From the NCBI GenBank assembly GCA_017418975.1, contig JAFOMG010000014.1, positions 1-43,019 on the forward strand: DNA of 43,019 nucleotides, in the 5' to 3' direction. Positions 1 through 7,351 of this stretch are shown one piece after another (position 1 is the stretch's first letter; every line of letters begins with the position of its first letter). The DNA is from Sphingomonas sp. (GTDB lineage Bacteria > Pseudomonadota > Alphaproteobacteria > Sphingomonadales > Sphingomonadaceae). The position numbers were made by a program, and so were the translations under genes. The notes under the pieces were generated by a model. That model had not been told where the DNA came from, did no database searches, and saw only the letters and a program-made list of their open reading frames with translations.

Positions 1-53
1 GCATGGGTGTGCGTCGGCTCCGGGCTACACCCTCCGCCGTCGCACACCCATGC
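1..53. repeat. 13-bp perfect inverted repeat at window edge
   Basis: GCATGGGTGTGCG at 1-13 is the exact reverse complement of 41-53, with a 27-nt spacer. It could be a transcription terminator of a gene to the left or an element end. No T-run follows the second arm, so its role is open. Confidence 0.5.
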
Positions 54-134
54 CGACGTTCCTCGGCTCCATCATCAGGCTCGCCATAGCGGGGTCAATG
101 TTGGGCGCCGATCGGGGGTCAACATCCCGCGCCG

Positions 135-227
135 GTTGACAGCTATGAAGACGCCCTGAAGCTCGTCCGCCCCTACGAGGGCGAGATGAGCGCGCAGGAG
201 GCAACTCCCGATGGCGGCGCGACGTGA
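135..227 (+). pseudogene. possible C-terminal remnant of an SRAP (YedK-like) protein
   Basis: An open frame that ends in TGA at 225-227 reads ...DSYEDALKLVRPYEGEM... before a low-complexity tail. An in-frame TAG lies about 50 nt upstream of the listed start and no start codon lies in between, so this is a fragment if it is coding at all. The EDALxLVRPY...M pattern recalls the C-terminus of SOS response-associated peptidases of alphaproteobacteria. The match is short and made from memory, so the identity is tentative. Confidence 0.25.
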
Positions 228-271
228 ACCGGGCTAAGGCCGGTCCAATCATTCACCACCGGGACGTGTTC

Positions 272-553
272 ATGACGACGACATCCGATCTGGCCGAACA
301 GCTCTCCAATACCCATGGCCTCGCAAAGGCGGACGCCAGGAAGGTCATCGATGCGATCCTTGCGAACATCACCGCGGCTGTCGCGACCGGCGAGGAAGTC
401 AGCCTCAACGGGTTCGGCAAGTTCAAGCTGAAGGACACCCCAGAGCGCCAGGGGCGCAACCCGTCGACGGGCGAGGCGATCACGATCGCGGCGTCACGCA
501 AGCTGACGTTCGCGCCGGCGAAGGCGGTCCGCGATCGGATGAACGGCAAGTGA
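272..553 (+). CDS. HU family DNA-binding protein (copy 1)
   Basis: This 93-aa protein is a small dimeric, nucleoid-associated DNA-bending protein. The HU signature is clear: GFGKFKLKDTPERQGRNPSTG is the beta-arm region and is followed by EAITIAASRKLTFAPAKAVRDRM. The length fits HU (about 90 aa). The ATG at 272 is preferred over the upstream GTG at 224, because only from 272 does the protein begin like HU (MTTTSDLAEQL). A second HU gene lies at 33288-33557 and shares the GRNPxTGEAITIAAS block. A small unknown gene follows 47 nt downstream on the same strand. Its presence beside mobile DNA suggests an accessory HU rather than the housekeeping copy. Confidence 0.93.
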   Translation: MTTTSDLAEQLSNTHGLAKADARKVIDAILANITAAVATGEEVSLNGFGKFKLKDTPERQGRNPSTGEAITIAASRKLTFAPAKAVRDRMNGK

Positions 554-559
554 TAAACG

Positions 560-583
560 GGCCAGGGTTTTAGAACGCTGGCC
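560..583 (+). terminator. possible weak hairpin after HU gene
   Basis: GGCCAG (560-565) pairs with CTGGCC (578-583) around a 12-nt loop just after the HU stop. There is no T-run, so it is a weak attenuator or terminator candidate. Confidence 0.25.
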
Positions 584-600
584 TAAACTGAGGGGACTTC

Positions 601-753
601 ATGGCCGATACCGCAGCCGACTACCGCGCGAGGGCAGCGGCCGACCTTGCCGAGGCCCAGCAGCTCGTTCTGCCCCATGCTAGGGACCGTATGCTGCATT
701 CGGCCGATCGCTGGTCGAAGATGGCTGATGCGGCCGATCGCCGTGTCCGGTAA
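601..753 (+). CDS. small hypothetical protein, 50 aa
   Basis: ATG at 601 to TAA at 753 gives an Ala- and Arg-rich, charged, probably helical peptide starting MADTAADYRARAAADLAEAQ and containing WSKMADAADRR. Short proteins with a YR(A/E)RA...W..MA..A.R pattern are common unannotated genes in sphingomonads, so this one is likely real. A plausible purine-rich site (GAGGGGACTTC) precedes the ATG. It follows the HU gene by 47 nt and could be co-transcribed with it. The function is unknown and I see no catalytic motif. Confidence 0.55.
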   Translation: MADTAADYRARAAADLAEAQQLVLPHARDRMLHSADRWSKMADAADRRVR

Positions 754-922
754 CGAAAGCACGACGGTCGCGCTCGACGTGGCTAACTGGTCAGCGGTCC
801 AGGCAATGGTCGAGCGTCTCGACGACAGGGCTGTGATAGCGATCTACGAGCTGGCCGAAGGCGCTGGTCCGGTCGCGGACCTCGCGGCCGCACAGATGGA
901 AAAACGCAACCTCGACTATTGA
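743..922 (+). CDS. small hypothetical protein, 59 aa (start uncertain)
   Basis: A frame open to TGA at 920-922 encodes a protein-like stretch (VALDVANWSAVQAMVERLDD then AVIAIYELAEGAGPVADLAA). I place the start at GTG 743, which overlaps the preceding small gene by 11 nt. The next in-frame ATG lies well inside the protein-like stretch, so the start is a guess. The composition is acidic with alternating hydrophobics and no signal peptide. The function is not recognised. Confidence 0.35.
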   Translation: MSGNESTTVALDVANWSAVQAMVERLDDRAVIAIYELAEGAGPVADLAAAQMEKRNLDY

Positions 923-985
923 GCCAAGTTAAGAGTTCGGCCGCTGGTTAAGCCGCTGTTGCCAAGCCGGCACAAGCCACGTTCC

Positions 986-1158
986 TGTTGTTCCTGTCAG
1001 TTAGAGAAGACACGTTCTTCGCCAAGTAGACATGACACCGTCTGGTAGCAGCGGGGGCAGCGTGGAGCCATCCAAACAGCGCAGCGCTGCCCCCGCTGAT
1101 GCGATGAACTTGCGGCTCCTGCCCCCGGACCCGCTGCGCCAGCAGCGGGCTCGGTCAC
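986..1158. repeat. solitary insertion-sequence end related to the 35.3-kb element
   Basis: About 170 bp here match the left end of the element at 35331-35500. The shared blocks are CAGTTAGAgAAGACAC, a CGCCAA.TAGA.ATGACACCG box, a GCGGGGGCAGCG / CGCTGCCCCCGC hairpin, and GACCCGCTGCGCCAGCAGCG ending in GGCTCGGTCA. No transposase gene or partner end lies nearby, so it is a relic end of an ISNCY/IS1202-like element. Tn3-family DNA begins 150 bp further on. Confidence 0.7.
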
Positions 1159-1180
1159 GCCAGTTTTCGAGCGCTCGAGC

Positions 1181-1247
1181 TTTCCCGAAACTCCGTCTCC
1201 GACGCCGCATTTCGGGAAAAGGCAATCGGGAACATATTTCGGGAAAA
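1181..1247. repeat. cluster of TTTCGGGAAA / TTTCCCGAAA motifs
   Basis: TTTCCCGAAA at 1181-1190 is inverted relative to TTTCGGGAAAA at 1210-1220 and at 1237-1247. A degenerate ATCGGGAACA lies between the last two. The region 1159-1311 has no convincing gene. The motifs may be protein-binding sites or internal DNA of a decayed element. Confidence 0.4.
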
Positions 1248-1311
1248 TCAGCCCCGGACCCGCAAGGCGTAGCCGGTTTGCGACCCAGGCTCTCGATCGC
1301 CGTTCGTTTGA

Positions 1312-1361
1312 GGGGGCACCTCAAGGTTTGTCATATGGACAGCGGCAGTCGGAACAAATGG
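1312..1361 (+). repeat. left terminal inverted repeat of Tn3-family element
   Basis: The first 20 bp are identical to the right end, followed by GGACAGCGG and a GAACAxxTGG block that are also shared. There are about 10 mismatches in 50 bp. Confidence 0.9.
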
Positions 1362-1458
1362 TCAACAAAGGCCTGAGCGTTGCCGCAAAGTATATTAAGT
1401 TTCGTGGGTTTGTGAGGTTGGACGAGTTGGAAGTTACCGGATCACCTCTCGTGATGTT

Positions 1459-2283
1459 TCACCCGCGGAGCTCGTAGTAGACGATCTGCCATCCATTCTT
1501 GGGACCGCGCCACTGGGTGATCTGAAAGCTATGGGCTTGTGCAGACCCGTCCAGGACGCGGCTACTCCACCGTAGCGTTTCATCGTAACTGCTTCCGGAC
1601 GATAACGCACCCGCTATGCGCCGAATGGGCAGCTTGGCGGGGAGCCTGCGGATGCGTCGGCCATCGTTGCCGACAAAGATAACGTCTTCGGCCACGCTTC
1701 GTCTTGGAACAGCCAACCAGTCGACCTGTTTGCCGGCCTGCTCCTGTCGCAAAACAGACGCGATCTCTTTCGCATCGCTAACGGCTTGGATTTGGAGCTG
1801 TTCATTGGTGAGTTTTGCCGAGCACTCAGGTTCGATCGCTTGTAAACTTTCTGCCGCTAATGCCTTCGATCCATCCCGACGATAGTCGTCGATTTCCCAG
1901 CGCCACCCCTCAGCACTGTTCCGCCAAAGCGTCTTATATGATCCAACTCGATTTCCGCCATCGTACAGCCCGCCGATAACAACTGCCGACCCGCTCGGAT
2001 CACAGGACGGAAAGACAAGTTCGGGTCTGCGCTCGGCATGGCTCTCGACACTCATCATTGTGAGCCACCACCTTCGGCTACTCTCGGCTGCTTGCAACAT
2101 GCTGGCCACAGATGGAGAGCGCGCGGTTTCGGGCGCATGTTGTATTGGCCAGGGGTCGCTTTGTGGACCGAAACTGCGTGCCGCTGCCTGACGGCCACTG
2201 GCAAGTACAGCTTCCGAGTAGGCCCGCTCCGCCTCCAGCGCGGAATTCGGCGAACTTGCCGCTAGTAGAAGCGCGAAGATCAT
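1459..2283 (-). CDS. hypothetical exported protein, transposon cargo
   Basis: This 274-aa protein begins MIFALLLAASSPNSALEAER, a short hydrophobic stretch that may be a signal peptide, so a periplasmic location is likely. A central region rich in Trp and Ser (ESSRRWWLTMMSVES), GGLYDGGNRVGSYKTLW and a C-terminal QITQWRGPKNGWQIVYYELR suggest a beta-rich fold. I do not recognise a family. It starts 20 nt downstream of the tnpR stop on the same strand and is probably transcribed with tnpR. It lies inside the transposon and so counts as cargo. An AGGA 8 nt before the ATG supports the start. It may be a stress or envelope function, but nothing in the sequence shows which. Confidence 0.75.
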   Translation of the reverse strand: MIFALLLAASSPNSALEAERAYSEAVLASGRQAAARSFGPQSDPWPIQHAPETARSPSVASMLQAAESSRRWWLTMMSVESHAERRPELVFPSCDPSGSAVVIGGLYDGGNRVGSYKTLWRNSAEGWRWEIDDYRRDGSKALAAESLQAIEPECSAKLTNEQLQIQAVSDAKEIASVLRQEQAGKQVDWLAVPRRSVAEDVIFVGNDGRRIRRLPAKLPIRRIAGALSSGSSYDETLRWSSRVLDGSAQAHSFQITQWRGPKNGWQIVYYELRG

Positions 2284-2303
2284 GGCGAAATCCTACTCCT
2301 CAA

Positions 2304-2885
2304 TCAACGTGTCGAGCGATGTACGGGCATCTGCGCCGGATGGTTGAGCGCCCGATAGAGCGTGGCATGATGACACTTCAGCAGCTTCGCCGCTTCGCGC
2401 ACCGATGTGCCTTCGCCGACGAGACGCTGTCCGAGCGCGATCTGGTCCGGAGTGAGCTTGGGCTTACGCCCGAACTTCACGCCGCGCGCCATGGCTGCCG
2501 CGCGGCCGGAACTGGTACGCTGGTGGATCAGCTCGCGCTCGAACTCCGCGATGCCGGCGAACACGGTGAGCACCATGCGTCCCGCAGGCGTGGTCGTGTC
2601 GGCCCAGGGCTCGGCGAGCGAGCGCAGCCCCGCTCCCGCCTCGTTCAGCTTCTCGGCGATGTCGAGCAGGTCGCGCGTCGACCGCGCTAGGCGATCGAGC
2701 CGGGTGACCACAACCACGTCGTCGTCGCGCAGCTGCTCCAGCATCCGGTCGAGTTCCGGTCGGGCGCGCTTGGCGCCGGACACCTTCTCCTCGAATGTCC
2801 GCCGGCATCCGGCCGCCTTCAGTGCCGTCTTTTGAAGCGTGAGATCCTGATCGTCGGTAGATACGCGCGCATAGCCGAGGAGCAT
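2304..2885 (-). CDS. tnpR: serine resolvase TnpR of Tn3-family element
   Basis: This 193-aa serine recombinase resolves transposon cointegrates at the adjacent res site. The N-terminal catalytic domain starts LLGYARVSTDDQDL with nucleophile Ser9. It is followed by TRLDRLARSTRDL, then AGIAEFERELIHQRT (E-helix region), and a C-terminal helix-turn-helix (TSVREAAKLLKCHHATLYRAL). I start at the ATG that gives MLLGYARVST. An upstream in-frame ATG at 2900 would add MHICD. The frame stays open further into the tnpA antisense, but homology stops here. It is divergent from tnpA, with res between them. Confidence 0.95.
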   Translation of the reverse strand: MLLGYARVSTDDQDLTLQKTALKAAGCRRTFEEKVSGAKRARPELDRMLEQLRDDDVVVVTRLDRLARSTRDLLDIAEKLNEAGAGLRSLAEPWADTTTPAGRMVLTVFAGIAEFERELIHQRTSSGRAAAMARGVKFGRKPKLTPDQIALGQRLVGEGTSVREAAKLLKCHHATLYRALNHPAQMPVHRSTR

Positions 2886-2999
2886 GTCGCAGATGTGCAT
2901 TGGAACACGGCTGATTAGCAACAGACATTTGCGACAGCGTCCGCCCTCGTGGCGTGACCGGTCAGGGCCGCTGTCGCGAAACTTGAGAGTTGCGCGACA
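2885..2999. promoter_or_regulatory. res site of the Tn3-family transposon
   Basis: The spacer between tnpR and tnpA holds inverted motifs of the resolvase type. TGTCGCGAAAC at 2972-2982 and GTTGCGCGACA at 2989-2999 form a 28-bp subsite, the usual size of crossover site I, on the tnpA side. TGTCGCAGATGT at 2885-2896 and its inverted partner ACATTTGCGACA at 2925-2936 mark the accessory region, which overlaps the tnpR start. Promoters of both genes should lie here and be repressed by TnpR. The subsite assignment is inference. Confidence 0.75.
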
Positions 3000-3050
3000 C
3001 CTCGCCCCTGCGACGCGGGACCGGTACGCTCCGGGTCGGGGGATGAGTCG

Positions 3051-6017
3051 ATGGCCAGACGTGATCTGTTGACGGGCGACGAGCGCCGCGCGCTGTTCGG
3101 CGTGCCCCTCGACCATGCCTCGCTCGCCAAGCATTACACGGTTGCCGATGAGGACCGGCCACTGATCGAAGCGAAGCGCGGCGACGCCAACCGGCTCGGC
3201 TTCGCGCTGCACCTCGCCCTGCTGCGTCATCCCGGCTTCGGCATGCGCCACGACGAGGTCGTCCCCGACTTCCTGGTGCGGCATGTGGCCGCGCAGCTCG
3301 GCATCACGCCTGCGGTGGCCGAAGGTTACGCGCATCGCGCCCAGACCCGGCTCGAGCACGCCTGGGAGGCGATGGAGCGTTTGCGCCTGCGCGCGTTCGA
3401 GGCGGCCGACGTCCCCGGCGCGCTCGGCGCAGCCACCCGCGCGGCGGAAGCGACCGAACGGGGCAAGCCGATCGCCGCGGCAGTGCTGGGCCATTTGCGT
3501 GCTGCCCGGATCGTTCTGCCCGCGCCCGCCCGTATCGAGCGGATCGGGGTGGCGGGACGCGCCATGGCGCGCCGCCTCGCGGCCGACACGCTGGTCGATG
3601 CGCTCGGTCCGGAGCAGGTGGCGGGGCTGGATGCGTTGCTGATCGTGGACCAGGATCGCGGCACGACGCCGCTCGCGTGGCTGCGCGACACGTCGGACAG
3701 CCCGACCGCGCGCAATCTCGCCGGCATTCTCGCCCGGCTCGCGCATGTGCGTCGGCTCGGGCTCGACCCGGGCATTGCCGGCCGCATCCACGAGCACCGC
3801 TTCGAGCAGCTCGTGCGCGAAGGCCATGTCGCGCCCGCGTTCCTCCTGTCCGACTACTCGCTCCGCAGAAGGCGCGCGACACTCGCCGCAGCCGTCATCG
3901 ACCTGGAAGCGCGGCTTGCGGACGCCGCGATCGAGATGTTCGGCAAGCAGACCGGCCTCCTGTTCGCCAGGGCCAGGGCCGCGCAGAAGCGCGGCATCGA
4001 GGCGACCACACGCGACGTGAACCGGCTCATGCGGCTGCTGGGCGCCACGGTCGGCGCGCTCCGGGTCGCGCGCGAGGACGGGTTGGACGTCTGGGCGGCG
4101 CTCGAAGACGGAGTGGGCTGGACGAGGCTTCTGGATGCCGAGGGCGAGGCGACCGCGATCGCCGACCTGACCCGTGACGAGCCGCTGATCCGCGCGGCGG
4201 GGCGCTACATGACGATGCGGCGCTACGCGCCCGCGTTTTTTGACGCGTTCCGGTTCAAGGCGGCAGGCTCGCGCGACGGCGTGCTCGGCGCGATCAAGGT
4301 CGTGCGCGCGCTGAACGCGACCGGGCGGCGAGCCGTGCCGGCCGATGCGCCCATGCCGTTTTCCAGAAAATGGAAGGCGGCGATCACCGAGGGCGGCGTC
4401 ATCGACCGCCGTCGCTATGAAACCGCCACGGTCGCGACCGTGCGCGAGCGGCTCCAATCGGGCGACCTGTGGGTGGAGGGTACGCGCGAACACCTGCGCT
4501 TCGACAGCTATATGCTCCCGCCCGGCAAAGCGGCCGAGATCGCGCTCACGCTGCCGTTCGACACCGACGTCGGCCGCTACTTGGAGGGGCGCGCCAGGCT
4601 GCTCGACTGGCGGTTGCGCCGGTTCGCAGGCTCGCTGAAGCGCGGCACGCTTGACGGCGTGGAGCTGCGGGGCGGTGACCTCAGGGTCAGCCCGCTCGCG
4701 GCCGTAACGCCCGCTGCGGCCGACAGGCTGGACGCGGCCGTCGACCGGCTCATGCCCCGCGTGCGCATCACCGAGCTGCTCGCCGAGGTGGAAGCCCGCA
4801 CCGGGTTCCTGTGCGCATTTCCGGAACTGCGCTCGGGCCGCGCCCACTCCAACCCGCAGGCCGTGCTCGCCGCGATCCTTGCAGACGCGACGAACCTCGG
4901 CATCGAGCGCATGGCCAACGCCAGCCAGGGCGTCACCTACGCCCAGCTCGCCTGGACGCATGGCTGGTACGTATCGGAAGAGAATTACGCGGCAGGGCTG
5001 CGCCATCTGGTGGACGCGCAAGCCGCGCTGCCGCTCACGCGCGTGTGGGGCGACGGCACCGCGTCGAGCTCGGACGGGCAGTTCTTCCGCTCGGGCAGGC
5101 GGGGCGCGGCCGGCAGCACCAACGCGCGCTACGACCGGGAGCCGGGGCAGAAGATCTACGCCCATGTCGCCGATACCTACGCGCCCTACCATGTCCGGCT
5201 GATCTCGGCGACCGCGGCGGAGGCGCCCTATGTGCTGGACGGGTTGGTCGCGCACGGCTGCGGCATCGAACCCGCGATCCACTACGCCGACACGGGCGGC
5301 GCGTCCGACCACGTGTTCGCGCTCGCGCACCTGCTCGGCTTCCGGTTCGTGCCCCGCCTGCGCGATCTAGCCGACCGCCGGCTCGGCCTGTTCCCGGGCA
5401 CGGCCCGCCCTGAGGCGCTCGCGAAGATGATCGGGCGCCCGTTCAACATCGCTGCCATCCGCGAAAGCTGGGACGAGATCGTCCGGCTCGCCGCGTCCGT
5501 GAAGGCCGGCGTGGTGCTACCGTCGGTCATGCTGAAGAAGCTGGCCGCGTACCGTCGCCAGAACCGGCTCGACTTCGCGCTCCAGGAGCTGGGCCGGATC
5601 GAGCGCACGCTGTTCACGCTCGACTGGTTGGAATCCAGGGCGCTCCGCCAGCAGTGTCAGGCCGGGCTCAACAAGGGCGAGGCGCGTCACACGCTCGCCC
5701 AGGCCGTGTTCGTCCATAAACAGGGCCGCCTGCGCGATCCGCAATTCGAGAACCAGGCGCTGAAGGCGTCCGGGCTGACGCTGGTCACCGCCGCGATCGT
5801 GTACTGGAACACGCTCTACATGGGCCGTGCGGTCGAGCATCTGCGCGCCAGTGGCGAGCCCGCGCTCGACGAGCTGCTCGGCCATGTCGCCCCGCTTGGT
5901 TGGCGACACATCAGCCTCACCGGCGATTACCTCTGGCAGGATGCTGCTGCCGAGCTCGATCAAGACGGCTACCGCGCACTCAACATCGCCGGCGGACCCG
6001 GAGCCAAGGTGGCCTGA
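3051..6017 (+). CDS. tnpA: Tn3-family transposase TnpA
   Basis: This 988-aa protein is a full-length DDE transposase (the family is about 950-1000 aa) that cuts at the 38-50 bp terminal repeats and drives replicative transposition. It starts MARRDLLTGDERRALFGVP, typical of the DUF4158 N-terminal domain. The catalytic core includes VWGDGTASSSDGQFF (Asp about residue 668), HYADTGGASDHVFALAHLLG and RFVPRLRDL. The C-terminal block NKGEARHTLAQAVFVHKQGR with AAIVYWNTLYM is also characteristic. No stop or frameshift is seen, so it should be active. It ends just before the right inverted repeat. Confidence 0.97.
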   Translation: MARRDLLTGDERRALFGVPLDHASLAKHYTVADEDRPLIEAKRGDANRLGFALHLALLRHPGFGMRHDEVVPDFLVRHVAAQLGITPAVAEGYAHRAQTRLEHAWEAMERLRLRAFEAADVPGALGAATRAAEATERGKPIAAAVLGHLRAARIVLPAPARIERIGVAGRAMARRLAADTLVDALGPEQVAGLDALLIVDQDRGTTPLAWLRDTSDSPTARNLAGILARLAHVRRLGLDPGIAGRIHEHRFEQLVREGHVAPAFLLSDYSLRRRRATLAAAVIDLEARLADAAIEMFGKQTGLLFARARAAQKRGIEATTRDVNRLMRLLGATVGALRVAREDGLDVWAALEDGVGWTRLLDAEGEATAIADLTRDEPLIRAAGRYMTMRRYAPAFFDAFRFKAAGSRDGVLGAIKVVRALNATGRRAVPADAPMPFSRKWKAAITEGGVIDRRRYETATVATVRERLQSGDLWVEGTREHLRFDSYMLPPGKAAEIALTLPFDTDVGRYLEGRARLLDWRLRRFAGSLKRGTLDGVELRGGDLRVSPLAAVTPAAADRLDAAVDRLMPRVRITELLAEVEARTGFLCAFPELRSGRAHSNPQAVLAAILADATNLGIERMANASQGVTYAQLAWTHGWYVSEENYAAGLRHLVDAQAALPLTRVWGDGTASSSDGQFFRSGRRGAAGSTNARYDREPGQKIYAHVADTYAPYHVRLISATAAEAPYVLDGLVAHGCGIEPAIHYADTGGASDHVFALAHLLGFRFVPRLRDLADRRLGLFPGTARPEALAKMIGRPFNIAAIRESWDEIVRLAASVKAGVVLPSVMLKKLAAYRRQNRLDFALQELGRIERTLFTLDWLESRALRQQCQAGLNKGEARHTLAQAVFVHKQGRLRDPQFENQALKASGLTLVTAAIVYWNTLYMGRAVEHLRASGEPALDELLGHVAPLGWRHISLTGDYLWQDAAAELDQDGYRALNIAGGPGAKVA

Positions 6018-6030
6018 GCCGCCCTGTTCG

Positions 6031-6080
6031 CCACCTGTTCAGCTTACCGCTGTCCGTGCCACAAACCTTGAGGTGCCCCC
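6031..6080 (-). repeat. right terminal inverted repeat of Tn3-family element
   Basis: The reverse complement begins GGGGGCACCTCAAGGTTTGT, as at 1312. Its inner part supplies the last codons and the stop of the truncated gene that reads in from 6214. Confidence 0.9.
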
Positions 6081-6214
6081 ACGTACCGGTCGACGCGCTC
6101 GCGGTCGTCGGGCGCGAGCTGGGGGAGGTAGGGCTCGAGGGAGTCGACCTGGTCGACGATCGCGAGCGCGCCCGCGATTGCCGCTTCGAAGTCCTCGGGT
6201 TCAGCACCAGTCAT
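6044..6214 (-). pseudogene. small acidic protein truncated by the Tn3-family element
   Basis: The ATG at 6214 overlaps the stop of the upstream acetyltransferase-like gene (ATGA), which indicates translational coupling. The native part reads MTGAEPEDFEAAIAGALAIV then DQVDSLEPYLPQLAPDDRER. At residue 45 the frame enters the transposon end and finishes with about 11 residues encoded by the inverted repeat (GAPQGLWHGQR). The 3' portion of the gene is not found on the far side of the transposon, which fits the missing target duplication. The native protein is acidic and helical and of unknown function. It may be the partner of the upstream gene. Confidence 0.6.
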
Positions 6215-6825
6215 CGAAGCCCGGCCGCGGCTTTGAAGTTCGCCTCACTCTCGATCAGCCGATGGGGACGGACGCGTAAGTCGGCGACGCGCATCGGCTC
6301 CGAGAGAAGGTTGCCGGTCGCATCGCCGCGCCCGTCGAAGCGGAATCCGAACGCCTCGTAGAAGCGAGAACGATCGGTGCGACGGGCGTCGTTGCCGATC
6401 TTGATCTCGTGAACCCTCGCGTCTGGGTGGAAGCACATCGCCCAGCCGATCGCCAGGTTCATAAATAAGGAGCCGAAGCCGAAGCCGAGGAGCTGCGGGC
6501 AGAGCACCTCTATATAGCCGCCACCGAACCGGACCCGATTCGCGTCCCGGTCCCACGATGCTTCTTGATCGACCACCCGCATCACCGTGCGGAATGACGC
6601 CTCGCGGGGGGCGAAGAGCTCGCGGTGACCGCGGACGTCGATGTCGATCTTGACCTTGGTCGGCCGGACCTGACCGGCGAACGGGCCGGTTGAGGGCACC
6701 GTGGTCGCGAACGCGCGTTTGACGTCGACTTCCAGGCGCTCGGGCTCGCTGGGTGGCAGGCGCTTCGCGGGCGTGGTGGTCAGCCAGTAGGCCCGGAACT
6801 CGTTAATCGAGAGGGGATCGGTCAC
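6211..6825 (-). CDS. GNAT-like N-acetyltransferase (probable)
   Basis: This 204-aa protein starts at GTG 6825 (VTDPLSINEFRAYWL). The upstream frame remains open but has unlike composition. The C-terminal half resembles the acetyl-CoA-binding part of GNAT proteins: LLGFGFGSLFMNLAIGWAMC followed by KIGNDARRTDRSRFYEAFGF, where RFYExFGF is a typical GNAT C-terminal motif. The N-terminal part is beta-rich. The substrate is unknown. Its stop overlaps the start of a small acidic gene cut by the transposon, so the two formed an operon. Three CTGTAGAAG-like repeats lie 27-93 bp upstream. Confidence 0.6.
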   Translation of the reverse strand: MTDPLSINEFRAYWLTTTPAKRLPPSEPERLEVDVKRAFATTVPSTGPFAGQVRPTKVKIDIDVRGHRELFAPREASFRTVMRVVDQEASWDRDANRVRFGGGYIEVLCPQLLGFGFGSLFMNLAIGWAMCFHPDARVHEIKIGNDARRTDRSRFYEAFGFRFDGRGDATGNLLSEPMRVADLRVRPHRLIESEANFKAAAGLR

Positions 6826-6851
6826 GCAGCCGGCTGTCGGTTTTCCTGAAA

Positions 6852-6918
6852 CTGTAGACGATCCAGTACTCTGTAGAAGCGGCCCGAAATGGCAGATTTT
6901 CGCCCAAAACAGTAGACG
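6852..6918 (-). promoter_or_regulatory. three direct copies of a C(T/A)GTAGA(C/A)G motif
   Basis: CTGTAGACG (6852-6860), CTGTAGAAG (6871-6879) and CAGTAGACG (6910-6918) start 19 and 39 bp apart, that is about two and four helical turns. They fill the spacer upstream of the acetyltransferase-like gene and downstream of vapC. This is the pattern of operator repeats bound on one DNA face. The binding protein is unknown. Confidence 0.45.
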
Positions 6919-6952
6919 TTGGAATCTCAAGCCCTTCTCCGCGCACTCGTGC

Positions 6953-7351
6953 TCAGCGTGCGGGCGCTCGCACGTTGATAATGGTGATACCCACATCGGC
7001 GCTCGCCAGATCGGCGTCAGTCGTGAACATCTCCGCCTGCAGATCGATGGCTAAGGCCAGACAGGCGCGGTCCCCGAGCGACAGGCCGAGCGACTTAGTC
7101 GCTGGGCGAAGATCGCCGATGATCAGTGCCTGGGCCGGGGAGAGGGGGCGGACGTCGAGGTGCAGCCCGCCGAGCGCCTCCCGTACTTCGTCCAGCGACA
7201 CTCCCCGCTCGCGAAACTTGGAAACCACTTCGGCCAGGTTCGTCGTACCCACCACACAGCGCGTCAGCACGTCTGCGACCCGATCCGCGCCAGGCTCGTC
7301 ATTCAGAAGGCAGAGCAGGGCGGAGGCGTCGAGGACGACCTTGCTACTCAC
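6953..7351 (-). CDS. vapC: VapC-type PIN-domain toxin
   Basis: This 132-aa protein is a metal-dependent ribonuclease of the PIN family. The acidic active-site residues are in place: Asp in VVLDASALLCLL, Glu in TTNLAEVVSKF, and Asp residues in LGDRACLALAI and MFTTDADLA. The length and the order of motifs match VapC toxins. The start is GTG at 7351, and the antitoxin gene overlaps it by 8 nt upstream, so the two are translationally coupled. VapC toxins usually cut tRNA or rRNA. The target here cannot be read from the sequence. Confidence 0.88.
   Translation of the reverse strand: MSSKVVLDASALLCLLNDEPGADRVADVLTRCVVGTTNLAEVVSKFRERGVSLDEVREALGGLHLDVRPLSPAQALIIGDLRPATKSLGLSLGDRACLALAIDLQAEMFTTDADLASADVGITIINVRAPAR

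Larger units (their letters stand above)
1312..6080. mobile_element. Tn3-family transposon with an unknown cargo gene
   Basis: The unit is bounded by inverted repeats that both begin GGGGGCACCTCAAGGTTTGT (1312 inward and 6080 inward), with about 40 of 50 positions matching. Inside, in order, are a cargo gene (minus), tnpR (minus), a res region, and tnpA (plus). This is the usual architecture of replicative Tn3-family elements: TnpA forms cointegrates and TnpR resolves them at res. The 5 bp outside the two ends differ (TTTGA on the left, ACGTA on the right). The expected 5-bp target duplication is therefore absent, which points to a later deletion or recombination at one flank. Confidence 0.93.

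Noticed and set aside
986..1311. Possible CRISPR or repeat array suggested by repeated GC-rich motifs
   Set aside because: The repeats are stem-forming arms of an insertion-sequence end and three TTTCGGGAAA motifs. There is no regular spacer pattern.
2886..5330. Long minus-strand frame that extends tnpR over 2.4 kb antisense to tnpA
   Set aside because: Only the last 193 residues match a resolvase. The rest is the antisense of tnpA with the Arg/Ala/His-rich composition typical of GC-rich shadow frames.
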